A stretch of DNA of 64,000 nucleotides. Source: Bifidobacterium oedipodis (GTDB lineage Bacteria > Actinomycetota > Actinomycetes > Actinomycetales > Bifidobacteriaceae). Position numbers and translations under genes: made by a program. The stretch covers positions 124,001 through 188,000 of the forward strand of contig NZ_JAAIII010000004.1 in the NCBI RefSeq assembly GCF_012932425.1. The letters are read 5' to 3'. The notes below the pieces were generated by a model, which had not been told where the DNA came from, searched no databases, and saw only the letters and a program-made list of their open reading frames with translations. This document shows positions 36,745 to 45,760 of the stretch, piece after piece (the first letter of the stretch is position 1; each line of letters opens with the position of its first letter).

Positions 36745-36768
36745 AAGCCTCGGACGAATCCGAGGCTT
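36745..36768 (-). terminator. Terminator of the second tRNA-Asn gene
   Basis: AAGCCTCGGA and TCCGAGGCTT, a perfect 10-bp stem with a CGAA loop, followed on the minus strand by TTGTG. The loop and position match the copy 1 terminator, although the stem sequence differs. Confidence 0.85.
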
Positions 36769-36776
36769 CTAACAAG

Positions 36777-36849
<73 letters not shown>

Positions 36850-36892
36850 ATATATTGTTATGCGGTTGATTTCTCTCGCGCACAAGTCATAG

Positions 36893-36920
36893 AGTTTACA
36901 ACAATCGCACGGAAATGCAA
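36893..36920 (-). promoter_or_regulatory. Promoter of tRNA-Asn copy 2
   Basis: On the minus strand TTGCAT (36915-36920) and TAAACT (36893-36898) are separated by 16 bp. The leader to the tRNA is about 43 nt. Further upstream it resembles the copy 1 region in the run CGGCATGTCGCGCTA, so the duplication included the promoter area. Confidence 0.55.
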
Positions 36921-37033
36921 ATCGCCGTCTCTCGGCATGTCGCGCTATGTCACACCGTGCCGCACCGACCTGCCCTAGTCACACGAACGAACTTGTTATC
37001 ATCCGATAGACGGTTCAGGTCAACCCACCATCG

Positions 37034-38077
37034 TTACAACGACACGGTGGTCAGCGGCATGGACGAATCGATCGAAAAGTCCGGTACGCTGGGGGCGATG
37101 CCGGCTTCAACAAGGTTCACGCCGAGCATGGCGACCATCGCGCCATTGTCAGTGCATAGCTTGATTTGCGGGATTCGCACTTCGACACCATGCTTCTCGC
37201 CGTATTCGAGCAGTTTGGCACGCAGCTGCGAGTTGGCGGAAAAGCCGCCGCCCACAATCAGTGTTTTGGAGCCGTACTGCTTGCAGCCACGCATGGCCTT
37301 CTTCGCCAACACATCGGCTACGGAGTCGGCCAGTGAGGCGCACACGTCATCCACGGGAATCTCATGACCCAGAGCCTGTTCGGTTTCGATCCATCGCGCC
37401 ACGGCGGTTTTGACGCCGGAGAAACTGAAATCGTACGGATGCTCGGCACCAGCCTTGCCTTGTGTCAGCCCCTGCGGCACACGAATAGCATGCGGGTCGC
37501 CCGCTTGCGCATGGCGGTCGATGTGGGGGCCTCCCGGATAGGGGAAGCCGAGCAGTCTGGCCACTTTGTCAAAGCACTCCCCTGCCGCATCGTCCAGAGT
37601 GGTGCCGACCACGTCGATATGACGCGGCATGTCGGCCACGTGCAGCAGCGAAGTGTGCCCGCCGGAGACGATCAGTGCCAATGTATCGGGCGGGAAAGCG
37701 CCGAACTGCAGTTGAGTGACGGCAATATGCCCGATCACATGGTTGATGCCGTACAACGGTTTGCCGCTCGCCCATGCCAACGCCTTCGCGCCAGAAACGC
37801 CCACGGCAAGGCATCCAGCCAGGCCAGGGCCGGCGGAGACGGCGATCGCATCCACATCGGCCAAGGTCATATTCGCGTCGGTCAACGCCTTGGACACGCA
37901 GGGTACAAAGGCTTCGGCATGCGCGCGCGAGGCGATTTCGGGGATGACGCCGCCATAGCGTGCGTGCTCCTCCATGGATGAGGCCACGACGTTCGAGACG
38001 AGTTCGCGGCCACGCACGATGGCGGCTGCTGTTTCGTCGCAGGTGGATTCGATGCCGAGCACAATCGGTTCGCTCAT
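37034..38077 (-). CDS. tsaD: tRNA N6-threonylcarbamoyladenosine transferase TsaD
   Basis: Catalytic subunit (347 aa) that transfers the threonylcarbamoyl group to A37 of tRNAs reading ANN codons, including the tRNA-Asn encoded nearby. ASKHA-type fold: MSEPIVLGIESTCDETAAAI, the metal-binding HVIGH (His-x3-His), glycine segments LIVSGGHTSL and GTTLDDAAGECFDKVA, and the C-terminal CTDNGAMVAMLG with the metal-binding Asp. Start ATG overlaps the rimI stop by four bases. Last gene of the comEA-to-tsaD operon. Confidence 0.96.
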   Translation of the reverse strand: MSEPIVLGIESTCDETAAAIVRGRELVSNVVASSMEEHARYGGVIPEIASRAHAEAFVPCVSKALTDANMTLADVDAIAVSAGPGLAGCLAVGVSGAKALAWASGKPLYGINHVIGHIAVTQLQFGAFPPDTLALIVSGGHTSLLHVADMPRHIDVVGTTLDDAAGECFDKVARLLGFPYPGGPHIDRHAQAGDPHAIRVPQGLTQGKAGAEHPYDFSFSGVKTAVARWIETEQALGHEIPVDDVCASLADSVADVLAKKAMRGCKQYGSKTLIVGGGFSANSQLRAKLLEYGEKHGVEVRIPQIKLCTDNGAMVAMLGVNLVEAGIAPSVPDFSIDSSMPLTTVSL

Positions 38078-38661
38078 TGCGCGTCTCCTTGTTCGTCGGA
38101 TTGAGCGTTCATGTCGTTGGAAGTGTCGTATTCCGAGCCAGCGTGCATCGCTGAGACAACCGTATGATCGTCAGTCAACTGGTTGGTTCGTTGGAATCCA
38201 ACCACGTGGGGTTCAAGGTCCAAAGCCATCGTATAGGCGTCGATGCCTTCGGGTTGATAGTAGCGTTTGCGAAGACCGAGACGAACGAAGCCGAACTTGC
38301 GGTACAGGTGCAGTGCCGGCTCGTTATCCACCCGAACTTCGAGCAACATACGTTGCGCTCCCTGCTCGCGGGCGGATTCAACCAAACGGTTCAGCAATGC
38401 GGCGGCGATGCCCTGACGTTGCCAAGCTGCCCCGACACCGATAGTCATCAATTCGGCGTCTTCCCCGTCATACCAATACCCTGCATATCCTCGGATAATG
38501 CCGTTACCGTCGCGATCAAATACATACGTGCGGGCGGGCGCGTCCAATTCCTCACGCACCATGTTCTCGCTCCATGCGCCGCGTCCGAATAGTTCGGATT
38601 CCATCGCGACGATGGCTTGCACCGCTTTCTCGCGGTCAATCGTTTCCAAATCAACGATCAT
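38074..38661 (-). CDS. rimI: RimI-like ribosomal-protein/N-terminal acetyltransferase
   Basis: GNAT-fold enzyme that acetylates the N-terminal Ala of S18 in E. coli; targets in this organism are unknown. The 195-aa protein has the acetyl-CoA binding segment GVGAAWQRQGIAAALLNRLVE (R/Q-x-x-G-x-A) and the downstream ALHLYRKFGFVRLGLRKRYY. The last ~40 residues (after about 155) are an acidic/polar extension beyond the usual GNAT length. It lies between tsaB (33 bp upstream) and tsaD (4-bp overlap), the usual neighbourhood of rimI. Confidence 0.9.
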   Translation of the reverse strand: MIVDLETIDREKAVQAIVAMESELFGRGAWSENMVREELDAPARTYVFDRDGNGIIRGYAGYWYDGEDAELMTIGVGAAWQRQGIAAALLNRLVESAREQGAQRMLLEVRVDNEPALHLYRKFGFVRLGLRKRYYQPEGIDAYTMALDLEPHVVGFQRTNQLTDDHTVVSAMHAGSEYDTSNDMNAQSDEQGDAQ

Positions 38662-38694
38662 CTGGTCTTCCCTACCCCGGCTTCCCCACTGTGT

Positions 38695-39510
38695 TCAGGC
38701 GCGGTTCGCACCGGCATGACCGAGCACATGCTTAAGAGGGTTGGGGACTTCGGCATCCGGACGGCGCAAATACAATGGCTCCACGGGTGCGTTCGGATTC
38801 GCAAGATATCTACGTTCCGCCTCTTGTGCGAACACAGTCAAGCCCATCGCACCCTGATCAAGCACGGAAGCGTCAACAATGTCACCCACATGCGCGATGC
38901 CACGCAGCACAGATTCATATTTTCCTGCACCATGGCCGATAACATCAACGGTAAGCCCCTGGCTGTTGGCAGCATTAACCCGTTCAACAATCTGTTCGGG
39001 GTAGTCGATGTCCATGGCGATCAGCGGGCGATGGCCACGGTTGGGTTCCGTTTCGTCACCATATGCGCTGTCGTCAAGCAGTTCGAAATACAGTTGCTTG
39101 CGCCGGGCATCATTGATGGCCAAGGTCAGCACATGCTGCGAAGCATTCCCCTGCGCAGCCGCAGCGTCGCCATGTCCATGCCGGTTGAGATTCCACAACA
39201 CCTGCGGTTCGAGGATGTTCTGTCCGAGCAGTTCGGCACCGGTGGCGAAGGCTAATGCCTTGGCGGCAACGATGCCGGCGCGCAATCCGGTGAAGGGCGC
39301 CGGACCGACGCCGACTACGATGCGATCAAGGTCGTTCGATGCCAAGCCGGCTGCGGCGCATGCGCGTGTGATATTGACTTGCAGACGCTCCACATGGGTG
39401 CGCGAATCGGTTTCCACAATGGGCTCGTGCCCCACCACGCCAACAGTGGAACCATAGGAGGTATCGATGACCAACGTGTTGGTATTGGTCCGCTCTCCCT
39501 GATCCGTCAT
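38695..39510 (-). CDS. tsaB: tRNA threonylcarbamoyladenosine biosynthesis protein TsaB
   Basis: Non-catalytic ASKHA-fold partner (271 aa) of TsaD needed for t6A synthesis. N-terminal strand TLVIDTSYGSTVGVV, followed by the typical glycine/proline segment VVGVGPAPFTGLRAGIVAAK that defines TsaB. The C-terminus is longer and less conserved. Its start overlaps the tsaE stop by four bases, and tsaD is two genes downstream, giving all three (tsaE, tsaB, tsaD) in one operon. Confidence 0.93.
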   Translation of the reverse strand: MTDQGERTNTNTLVIDTSYGSTVGVVGHEPIVETDSRTHVERLQVNITRACAAAGLASNDLDRIVVGVGPAPFTGLRAGIVAAKALAFATGAELLGQNILEPQVLWNLNRHGHGDAAAAQGNASQHVLTLAINDARRKQLYFELLDDSAYGDETEPNRGHRPLIAMDIDYPEQIVERVNAANSQGLTVDVIGHGAGKYESVLRGIAHVGDIVDASVLDQGAMGLTVFAQEAERRYLANPNAPVEPLYLRRPDAEVPNPLKHVLGHAGANRA

Positions 39511-40082
39511 GATTGCTCCTTGCCGCTGCCATTCAACGATTCGATGCGCGATTGCCAGTCGCTGCCGACCGGAATCAACGTCACGATTCTAGTACCCTCG
39601 CTGGTCGGCGTGTTATCGGCCGCCTGTGCCATGTCCAGTGGCCTGTCGATGTGGATTTCAAGACGTTCCGGGGCCAAGGCTGCGGCCATTTGCTCGCCCC
39701 ATTCCATCAACACCACGGTGTTCTCGCTGGGATCTTCCAATTCTTCGTCAAGGCCCAAGGATTCCAATTCGTCAAGCAGACGTCCGATGCTGTCTTGCCC
39801 AGGAGCGTAGGCCGTGCCGCCCAAACGATAGGCGTCCACGTGCACCAAATGAGCAGCAGCACCATTCGTGAACCGCCCATTCAGCTCACGGGCGATGGTG
39901 AAGGTAGGCGAAACGATGGGCTCCACGATGCCTAAACCGTTGCCAAAACCTTGCGCGAGTGTGGTTTTGCCTGCGCCCAGAGGCCCGGAGAGCAACAGTA
40001 CGTCACCGCCGCGCACAATGTGGGCGATGCGTTCGCCCAATGCGCGCATATCATCGTCTGTGGGTACTTGGATTGTGATCAT
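39507..40082 (-). CDS. tsaE: tRNA threonylcarbamoyladenosine biosynthesis ATPase TsaE
   Basis: ATPase (191 aa) that drives turnover of the TsaBDE complex. Walker A is LSGPLGAGKTTLAQGFGNGL, followed by SPTFTIARELNG and the HVDAYRLGG metal-binding segment. Then EWGEQ lies about where the second acidic motif is expected. The C-terminal ~50 residues form an extension. It overlaps holA (ATGA) upstream and tsaB downstream. Confidence 0.94.
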   Translation of the reverse strand: MITIQVPTDDDMRALGERIAHIVRGGDVLLLSGPLGAGKTTLAQGFGNGLGIVEPIVSPTFTIARELNGRFTNGAAAHLVHVDAYRLGGTAYAPGQDSIGRLLDELESLGLDEELEDPSENTVVLMEWGEQMAAALAPERLEIHIDRPLDMAQAADNTPTSEGTRIVTLIPVGSDWQSRIESLNGSGKEQS

Positions 40083-41056
40083 GACATCCGTCCTTTGTGA
40101 GCAATGAGTTCGATGGAGCGTTCCAGCGCATACATCGGGTCACCGCCGTTGGTTTTGCTTTGTTCGTCGGCCCACGCCAAGGTTTGAATTGATCGGCCCA
40201 ATCCTTGGGAAGTCCACCCGCCGAGCTGGCGCATTGCATTCTTCAGCACCCATGGATTGGTTTTCGCCTCGGCCTGCGAGATGGTGCCGGATTTGACCGC
40301 CGAAGCCTTGGCAACAGTGCGCAGCTTCATGGCCAGCGCACCAATCAATGCGATGGGATCGGTGCCCTGTTCCACGGCCGAACGCATCATGACGATAGCT
40401 TCGGCGGTGCGCCCCTCCATGGCTTTGTCAGCCACGGCGAAACCGGTGACCTGCGGGTTGGCTGTCATATATTGGTTGACGCGATCCAAGCCAATCGGAT
40501 CATCATCGAAATCAAAACACAGCTGTTCGCACATGGCTGCAAGCTCGCCGGTTTTGCCTCCTAATACAGATACCAGCTGCTGGGCAGCCATGGGGTCGAT
40601 GCGCCGCGATCGCTTCTCGAATTCGCCAAGCACGAAGTTCAGCTGCGCATCTGGTTTTTTCAGATCGGCGACCTCCACTTTGGCGGCACCGGCGCGCACC
40701 AACTGGTCGATGATCTTTTTGCCCTTGACGCCTCCCTCATGCTGACAGATAACGATGCTGGAGTCGGCTGGGTCGGCACAAGCCTGCTTGGTGTACGCAA
40801 TCATCGCTTCGACAAGCTTCTCGTCGGCATTATGCAGGTTTAACACTTTGACTACGGCCGTATCAGACAATAGTGAAGGGCTCACGGCCTCATCGAAGGC
40901 GTACTGGTCGGCACTGGTGGCATCAAGTTCCAAAAGTTCGGCATCGGGCCGGCGCTTCAGCGCTTGCGCGCATAATTCCTTGACACGCATGTCGTTCAAG
41001 TATGAGTCGCCTCCGGCCACCACTTTCACCGGAGCGTTCGCTGCTGATTTCGCCAT
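40079..41056 (-). CDS. holA: DNA polymerase III delta subunit (clamp loader)
   Basis: Opens and loads the beta clamp. The 325-aa protein starts MAKSAANAPVKVVAGGDSYL and has the delta N-terminal domain (DSSIVICQHEGGVKGKKIID). The collar-like helical C-terminus contains AKTNPWVLKNAMRQLGGWTS. ATG 41056 has GGGGAG about nine bases upstream, at the end of comEC. The order comEC-holA is conserved in many Gram-positives; the fit here is close (5-bp gap). Confidence 0.93.
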   Translation of the reverse strand: MAKSAANAPVKVVAGGDSYLNDMRVKELCAQALKRRPDAELLELDATSADQYAFDEAVSPSLLSDTAVVKVLNLHNADEKLVEAMIAYTKQACADPADSSIVICQHEGGVKGKKIIDQLVRAGAAKVEVADLKKPDAQLNFVLGEFEKRSRRIDPMAAQQLVSVLGGKTGELAAMCEQLCFDFDDDPIGLDRVNQYMTANPQVTGFAVADKAMEGRTAEAIVMMRSAVEQGTDPIALIGALAMKLRTVAKASAVKSGTISQAEAKTNPWVLKNAMRQLGGWTSQGLGRSIQTLAWADEQSKTNGGDPMYALERSIELIAHKGRMS

Positions 41057-41061
41057 GCTGT

Positions 41062-42813
41062 TCAATCTCCCCGCATCGCTGGACAAGGGTTGACCAATCG
41101 TATCGTGCCCTGCCACCACAGATTCAGACGCACACGCCAGGAACTACCGAAACGTTCACCCGGCAGATCTTCATCCACCAGATTGAATCGGCGTACGCGG
41201 CGCATAGCGCCTCTCAGCGCCCATGCAACGGCGAGCTCCGCTGCCAACATCAACAGCGCACCCCATACTCCCTCAGCCCATGGCAGCATTGCCATGGAAC
41301 CGTTACCCAACCATAGTGCGACTCGCTCCATCACCAATGTGCCTAATGCTGCTGTGCCGGCCAAGATACCGGCCAGTGCAGGCAGGCACCAAGCGCAGCA
41401 CAATGCCATAAGCCCTGTAATGGTGGAGAATCCGACGAATGGCGCGACAATAAGATTCGCCGGAATGGACAGTAACGGCAGTTGCGGCTCCATCAGTATC
41501 TGAATGGGCAGGGTGAACATCTGCGCAGCCATGGTCATGGCCATGCCTTCGGCCAACGGATGGGGCATCACTTTACCCAGCAGCTCGCTCAGTGGTCGAG
41601 CGAATAGCACAATGCCCAACACCGCCGCTGCGGAGAGTGCGAAACCGAAGCTGCATGCCATGCGCGGCTGTATGATCAACACGCCAATAACCGTCCAGCA
41701 CAAGGCACTTAACGCCTGTGCACGTCGGCCGAGCATCAGGCATGCCGCGCTCATCAATCCCATGATGAGCGCACGCATTACCGAATCACTGGGGAACATG
41801 GCTGTGGCAAGCCCCACAAGCGCCATCGCCATAGCTACGGCGGTAATGCGCCGATCGATGAGCAGCCATGCACAAGCACGTCGCACCAGTTCACTTAGCA
41901 GTGCGAAATGCCCACCGGACACAGCCATCAGGTGCATGATGCCGGAACGACGGAAACAATCCTCCAGCCGTTGCGCATACGTATCGTTCACCGGATTCAT
42001 GTCTGCCGCGCCACCCACATAATCCTGCCCCAGCACTCCCAATGTCAGGCCCGGAACCAGCACTCTGCCTTGATCAGGAAGTTGTTCGGTGACGGCAAAG
42101 AATGTCTGCTGCATATGGTGCACAACTGCCAAAGGCACGGGTGCCGCACGAATACGGGCCGACTCATTGCCTTCCTCAACCAACAGCCATAGCGGCAGCT
42201 TGCCGTATTCCGCCTGTTGCAATACGCCGGTCATACGGTAGCCGCCGCCATTCACCAGTTGCGTGCATTCCTCTCCGGAAGCGTATATGCGAGCCAAGGC
42301 GGCAGAGCGAAGTGTTTCGCCGTCATGTTGCAATCCCGTCAGACGCGCATCCGCCTGACAATCGTAGTCGCGTTGATCGGCGGCAACAGCCGGCGCACTG
42401 AGCATGAGGGTGACGGTACTCACAGCCTTTCCCTGCCTTGCCTGCACTGTTGCCGGATCAATCCATAGCAGTGCATTTGCCGTGATGGAAGCGATACTGG
42501 CAACCAATGCCATCGCCACACACGCCGCCAGCATGACGGCCCAGCGACGTTTGAGCACAGCGGCGACAACCAATACAGCCAATAGCAACACCGTTATGGT
42601 CATACCGATCAGCAGTATTGGATGGGCAGATGGTATCGGCCATGCGCGCAGCACCGGTGTTACGGATCCATCGCCCGTCATATCGCTCACCATCCATGCG
42701 AAGCCGTAGTGAGTTGCAAGGCTCGCAGCCCACGCCGTCAGCGCGACCGGCAGCATACGCCAATCCCTGCTGCCCTGCTCTCGAAGCGCCCAATCAGCGC
42801 ACCCACCGCTCAT
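41062..42813 (-). CDS. comEC: ComEC/Rec2 family DNA uptake channel, competence domain only
   Basis: Cytoplasmic-membrane channel for single-stranded DNA uptake in competent bacteria. The 583-aa protein has an N-terminal membrane pair (~20-105), a periplasmic OB-fold-like region (~125-215, with DYDCQADARLTGLQHDGETL), and the Competence domain. The latter has the motif DCFRRSGIMHLMAVSGGHFALL, followed by eight or so helices to the end. The metallo-beta-lactamase-like C-terminal domain found in Bacillus ComEC is absent. Its ATG overlaps the comEA stop (42810-42813) by four bases. No pilus genes are in the window, so competence is not shown. Confidence 0.88.
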   Translation of the reverse strand: MSGGCADWALREQGSRDWRMLPVALTAWAASLATHYGFAWMVSDMTGDGSVTPVLRAWPIPSAHPILLIGMTITVLLLAVLVVAAVLKRRWAVMLAACVAMALVASIASITANALLWIDPATVQARQGKAVSTVTLMLSAPAVAADQRDYDCQADARLTGLQHDGETLRSAALARIYASGEECTQLVNGGGYRMTGVLQQAEYGKLPLWLLVEEGNESARIRAAPVPLAVVHHMQQTFFAVTEQLPDQGRVLVPGLTLGVLGQDYVGGAADMNPVNDTYAQRLEDCFRRSGIMHLMAVSGGHFALLSELVRRACAWLLIDRRITAVAMAMALVGLATAMFPSDSVMRALIMGLMSAACLMLGRRAQALSALCWTVIGVLIIQPRMACSFGFALSAAAVLGIVLFARPLSELLGKVMPHPLAEGMAMTMAAQMFTLPIQILMEPQLPLLSIPANLIVAPFVGFSTITGLMALCCAWCLPALAGILAGTAALGTLVMERVALWLGNGSMAMLPWAEGVWGALLMLAAELAVAWALRGAMRRVRRFNLVDEDLPGERFGSSWRVRLNLWWQGTIRLVNPCPAMRGD

Positions 42814-43610
42814 TGAACCATCACCTGCCCGCGCATGTTCTCCAAGGTTTTCGCCCCGATGCCTTTGACATCCAATAGTTGTTCGATCGATTCAAAGCGG
42901 CCGATGGCTGTGCGATGGTCGATGATGCGCTGCGCGATAACAGGCCCGATGCCGGTGATGGTTTGCAGTTCCGCACTGGTGGCGGAGTTAAGGTCAATAA
43001 AACCCGCAGCTGTTTCGGCTCCCCCATTGGATGTACCATCAGGCTGCTCGGCCATCTTCTCACTGTTTACGGCATTGTTTTCCGTTTCAGTTTCAGTTTT
43101 GGTGTCAAGGTTGGCATCGCCAGAGTCGCCGGAATCATCAGAATCGTTTGCTCCATCATCATGGTTTGGTTGTGAGCCTTGCGAGATCGCAGACTGGGTA
43201 AATTGCGTCAAATTGGCCGCTTGCTGCACGAGCAGTGTCAAGCTCATGGCAAGGCCTGCCACTAAAAGCACGATCAGCGCCAATGCATGCACAGAGGTGA
43301 AGGCCAGAAGCGGCTGATCACGTTTGCGGCGTGCCTCCTGCCCCTGTCCATCAGCCGGGCGCACACCGATCATGCTAGAGAAGCTCACTGCCGGCGGCAT
43401 CGGAGAAATAGCCGGCATCTCCGATGAACGGGAATGCGTGGCAGCACCAGTCGTCCGCATTCGGGCATGGCGAATCGGCGGAGGTGCCGGCGGCTCTTGC
43501 CGTCGGCTGTTGCCCCGCTGTGAGTCCGGCGGCGACACTAGCTCCTCTCCGCCGAGCACACGCAACCGTTGCCGCAACTGCGTCTGCCGTTCGATACGCG
43601 AAACGCCCAT
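42810..43610 (-). CDS. comEA: ComEA-like membrane-anchored DNA-binding protein
   Basis: A ~266-aa protein with a basic, proline-rich cytoplasmic N-terminus (~1-100), one membrane helix (~104-128), and a low-complexity Asp/Ser/Glu/Thr-rich linker (~145-200). It ends in tandem helix-hairpin-helix motifs for double-stranded DNA (LNSATSAELQTITGIGPVIA; LLDVKGIGAKTLENM). The SLBB domain seen in Bacillus ComEA is not evident. The start ATG 43610 is selected mainly on similarity to expected N-terminus; the ribosome-binding site is weak. First gene of the operon comEA-comEC-holA-tsaE-tsaB-rimI-tsaD. A repeated 55-bp element lies 30 bp upstream. Confidence 0.86.
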   Translation of the reverse strand: MGVSRIERQTQLRQRLRVLGGEELVSPPDSQRGNSRRQEPPAPPPIRHARMRTTGAATHSRSSEMPAISPMPPAVSFSSMIGVRPADGQGQEARRKRDQPLLAFTSVHALALIVLLVAGLAMSLTLLVQQAANLTQFTQSAISQGSQPNHDDGANDSDDSGDSGDANLDTKTETETENNAVNSEKMAEQPDGTSNGGAETAAGFIDLNSATSAELQTITGIGPVIAQRIIDHRTAIGRFESIEQLLDVKGIGAKTLENMRGQVMVQ

Positions 43611-43639
43611 GAATTCCACGTTGAGGGATTCATGGGCGT

Positions 43640-43694
43640 TTGTCCAGCCAGAACAGGGTATGTGGAGAGAGCTTACGCAGTTATCCACATTGGC
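43640..43694. repeat. 55-bp repeated element, copy 2, upstream of comEA
   Basis: Same length and same relative layout as copy 1: TTGTCCA at the left, the ATGTGGA arm in the middle, TTATCCACA at 43681-43689, and TTGGC at the right. Differences are confined to seven positions in two short blocks (10-16 and 36-39). It falls 30 bp before the comEA start, within the promoter region, and 29 bp past the stop of the response regulator gene. Confidence 0.7.
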
Positions 43695-43723
43695 CGGGCG
43701 AACAGTCTGCGCCACAGTCGACT

Positions 43724-44425
43724 CTATTCGGCTTGGTTCAGCCAGATGGCTGCGGCGTGACGCACGTTATTCGCGTTGAGTTTGGTGACAATATGCTGCA
43801 TATGTTTTCGGACCGTGGCTTCCGTGATCCCCAGCAAATCGCTGATTTCCTGATTGCTCATGCCCCGTTCCGCAGACAATGTAATGATTTCCTCTTCGCG
43901 CATGGTGAGCAGCAGGTTGAGGGAATGATCGTTTTTCAATCGCAGATGGGCCATCTGAGGCATGTCGAATCCGGGAAATGTTTTTCCCGCAGCTACTTGC
44001 TGCATCGCCAGCACAATCTCGCGATCCTCGCTTTTTCCTATCAGCCCTTGCATGCCGCAAGCTGTGGCTTTTTGCCGATACCAGTTCAAAGAAAAACTGG
44101 TGATTCCCAATATGGCTGGCCGTGCGGATCGTGCGCGAATTCGGCGGCATACGCTGCTGCCCTGCAGGCCTTCCAATGACATATCCACAACCAGAAGATC
44201 CGGTATCTGCCGAGCGTCGCAGCATCGTTCGATGGCGTCCTCGCCTCGCTCAGCAGTCCATATCACCTGTGATGGTGCCAGATGTTGTTCGACCAGTTCC
44301 TGCAGGGAAAGCAAGGCTCGTCTGTCATTGTCCAGCAGAGCGATGCGATAGCTGACTGGATATCGGTAGAGCTGCTCATTGCGGGCATAAGCTGGGTCAT
44401 CGGCTCGATTTTCACGCTCACTCAT
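43724..44425 (-). CDS. NarL/LuxR-type response regulator (two-component locus 2)
   Basis: A 233-aa regulator. Receiver domain ~26-140 with IALLDNDR, phosphoacceptor aspartate in LLVVDMSLEG (~81), GITSFSL and LIGKSED. LuxR helix-turn-helix at the C-terminus (~173-225: TMREEEIITLSAERGMSNQE). The N-terminal extension (~25 residues, charged) is not in the other two. ATGA overlaps the kinase stop (44422-44425), so here the kinase is upstream, the reverse of loci 1 and 3. The likely target is the divergent ABC operon at 45761-48677. Confidence 0.92.
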   Translation of the reverse strand: MSERENRADDPAYARNEQLYRYPVSYRIALLDNDRRALLSLQELVEQHLAPSQVIWTAERGEDAIERCCDARQIPDLLVVDMSLEGLQGSSVCRRIRARSARPAILGITSFSLNWYRQKATACGMQGLIGKSEDREIVLAMQQVAAGKTFPGFDMPQMAHLRLKNDHSLNLLLTMREEEIITLSAERGMSNQEISDLLGITEATVRKHMQHIVTKLNANNVRHAAAIWLNQAE

Positions 44426-45555
44426 CTTGACCGCCCATTCTTTTTAATATCAGTCGCATTTCCCGGAATGAATACACGCAGCTGCCATTGCCCATCAACC
44501 ACGCCCGCATCCATTGCACCGTGATACTCATCGCATACCATGTGACGCCAACGCTCCAAACCGGTTCCGCCTGGAAAGGATGTTGCCGCATCAGCAGCAG
44601 GGCAATCGTTCACCGCCATTATCACAGCGCCTTCTCGCCCTAATTCAACTGATACTTGGTAGCTTCCTTCCGGAGTTGAATGCCTCATGATGTTGGCGAA
44701 TACTTCGGTGAGGCAATCGCCGATAACAGTCCGCTTCGCACCATCCAACGCAGCGGGGTGCCGTGAAACATGAACATTGCTAACACCCTGAAAACCAATC
44801 TGTTGCAACCGGCGGTCATGGGAATGTAACGCATCGGTAAGGTTCCCAACAAAAGTCTCGAAATCCGAATCAGCAGATAGCGCATCAGCTTTTTCATCCA
44901 ATTTATCAATGATTTGATGCACCGAAGACAATGCCTTCAGTGCCGCTTCCCCCACTTGATCCCAATCATCACTCTCCGGATATTGATGTGCCTTACGCAC
45001 GATAAATGACAAGTCTCCCGTCACCGAATCATGAATATTTCGCGCAATTCGTTCATTAGTACGTATGCGTTCAAGCTGTGCCTCATTATGTTCCATTCGG
45101 CGACGCATTTCGAAATATTGTTTATGCCATCGAAGTGAACAACCAATAAGAGCGGCTAATATATCCATTATTACAAACGACGGATATGTTTGGATATTCA
45201 ATCCGTAGGTGTTGGGCAGCAGATTCTCCAAGAGTTGCACGCAACTGCATACTACGAGCATGAGGGCAACCGAACGGTTGGTGATTTCATATGCAAGAAT
45301 TGCAATAGCCACCAGATTACCGAAATAAGAAATCTCTGTAACATCCGTGAACAAAAAATACAGCACCGGATCGGACATGAGCAACACTACGCTGGCAATC
45401 TTAGGCCACCAAGGAACAACAAGCAGCAAGACGATATACACAGCGCAGACGATGCAGGACAATACGCTCAATGCCTCTAGCCAAAAAATGGTCCACAAAG
45501 TCAACGCTGCAGCAAGCACAGCTACGGCAATCATTGTTTTCCTACCCTGCGGCAT
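44422..45555 (-). CDS. Sensor histidine kinase, HisKA_3 type (two-component locus 2)
   Basis: Membrane kinase of 377 aa with about five membrane helices (~7-50, 52-70, 78-96, 98-112 and 126-142), little extracellular sequence, and a coiled linker. The motif RIARNIHDSVTGDLSFIV has the phosphoacceptor His near 175. The ATPase-like region has N-box EVFANIMRHS, and MAVNDCPAADA at the expected G1 site, lacking a canonical D-x-G. The start ATG 45555 has AAGG seven bases upstream; in-frame ATGs further up lack this. It reads divergently from the ABC operon, a layout typical of self-inducing detoxification or peptide-export systems. Confidence 0.9.
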   Translation of the reverse strand: MPQGRKTMIAVAVLAAALTLWTIFWLEALSVLSCIVCAVYIVLLLVVPWWPKIASVVLLMSDPVLYFLFTDVTEISYFGNLVAIAILAYEITNRSVALMLVVCSCVQLLENLLPNTYGLNIQTYPSFVIMDILAALIGCSLRWHKQYFEMRRRMEHNEAQLERIRTNERIARNIHDSVTGDLSFIVRKAHQYPESDDWDQVGEAALKALSSVHQIIDKLDEKADALSADSDFETFVGNLTDALHSHDRRLQQIGFQGVSNVHVSRHPAALDGAKRTVIGDCLTEVFANIMRHSTPEGSYQVSVELGREGAVIMAVNDCPAADAATSFPGGTGLERWRHMVCDEYHGAMDAGVVDGQWQLRVFIPGNATDIKKNGRSR

Positions 45556-45662
45556 AGCATCGCCTTCGCTGTTTCCCATACCCACCATTCGCACTCACCA
45601 ACCCGCACAGCTATGGAACCGTGAGTTTCCAGCGTAGAACAATGAGGACTCGGAGGGAAGCT

Positions 45663-45687
45663 GGCATATACACGTTTCGTGTATGCC
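45663..45687. promoter_or_regulatory. Inverted repeat between kinase 2 and the ABC operon
   Basis: GGCATA and CACG versus CGTGTATGCC pair with a two-base bulge and a TTT loop. It lies about 75 bp upstream of the first ABC gene in the 205-bp divergent gap. It may be an operator for the regulator; a TTTTT tract lies just downstream on the plus strand, so a terminator-like attenuator cannot be excluded. The rest of the gap has no clear feature. Confidence 0.35.
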
Positions 45688-45760
45688 TAGGATGGTCTTT
45701 TTGGTGAGCTCTTCTTACAGTGGAATCGAAAGTAGCAATGATGCTCACCAAGGAGGGGAC

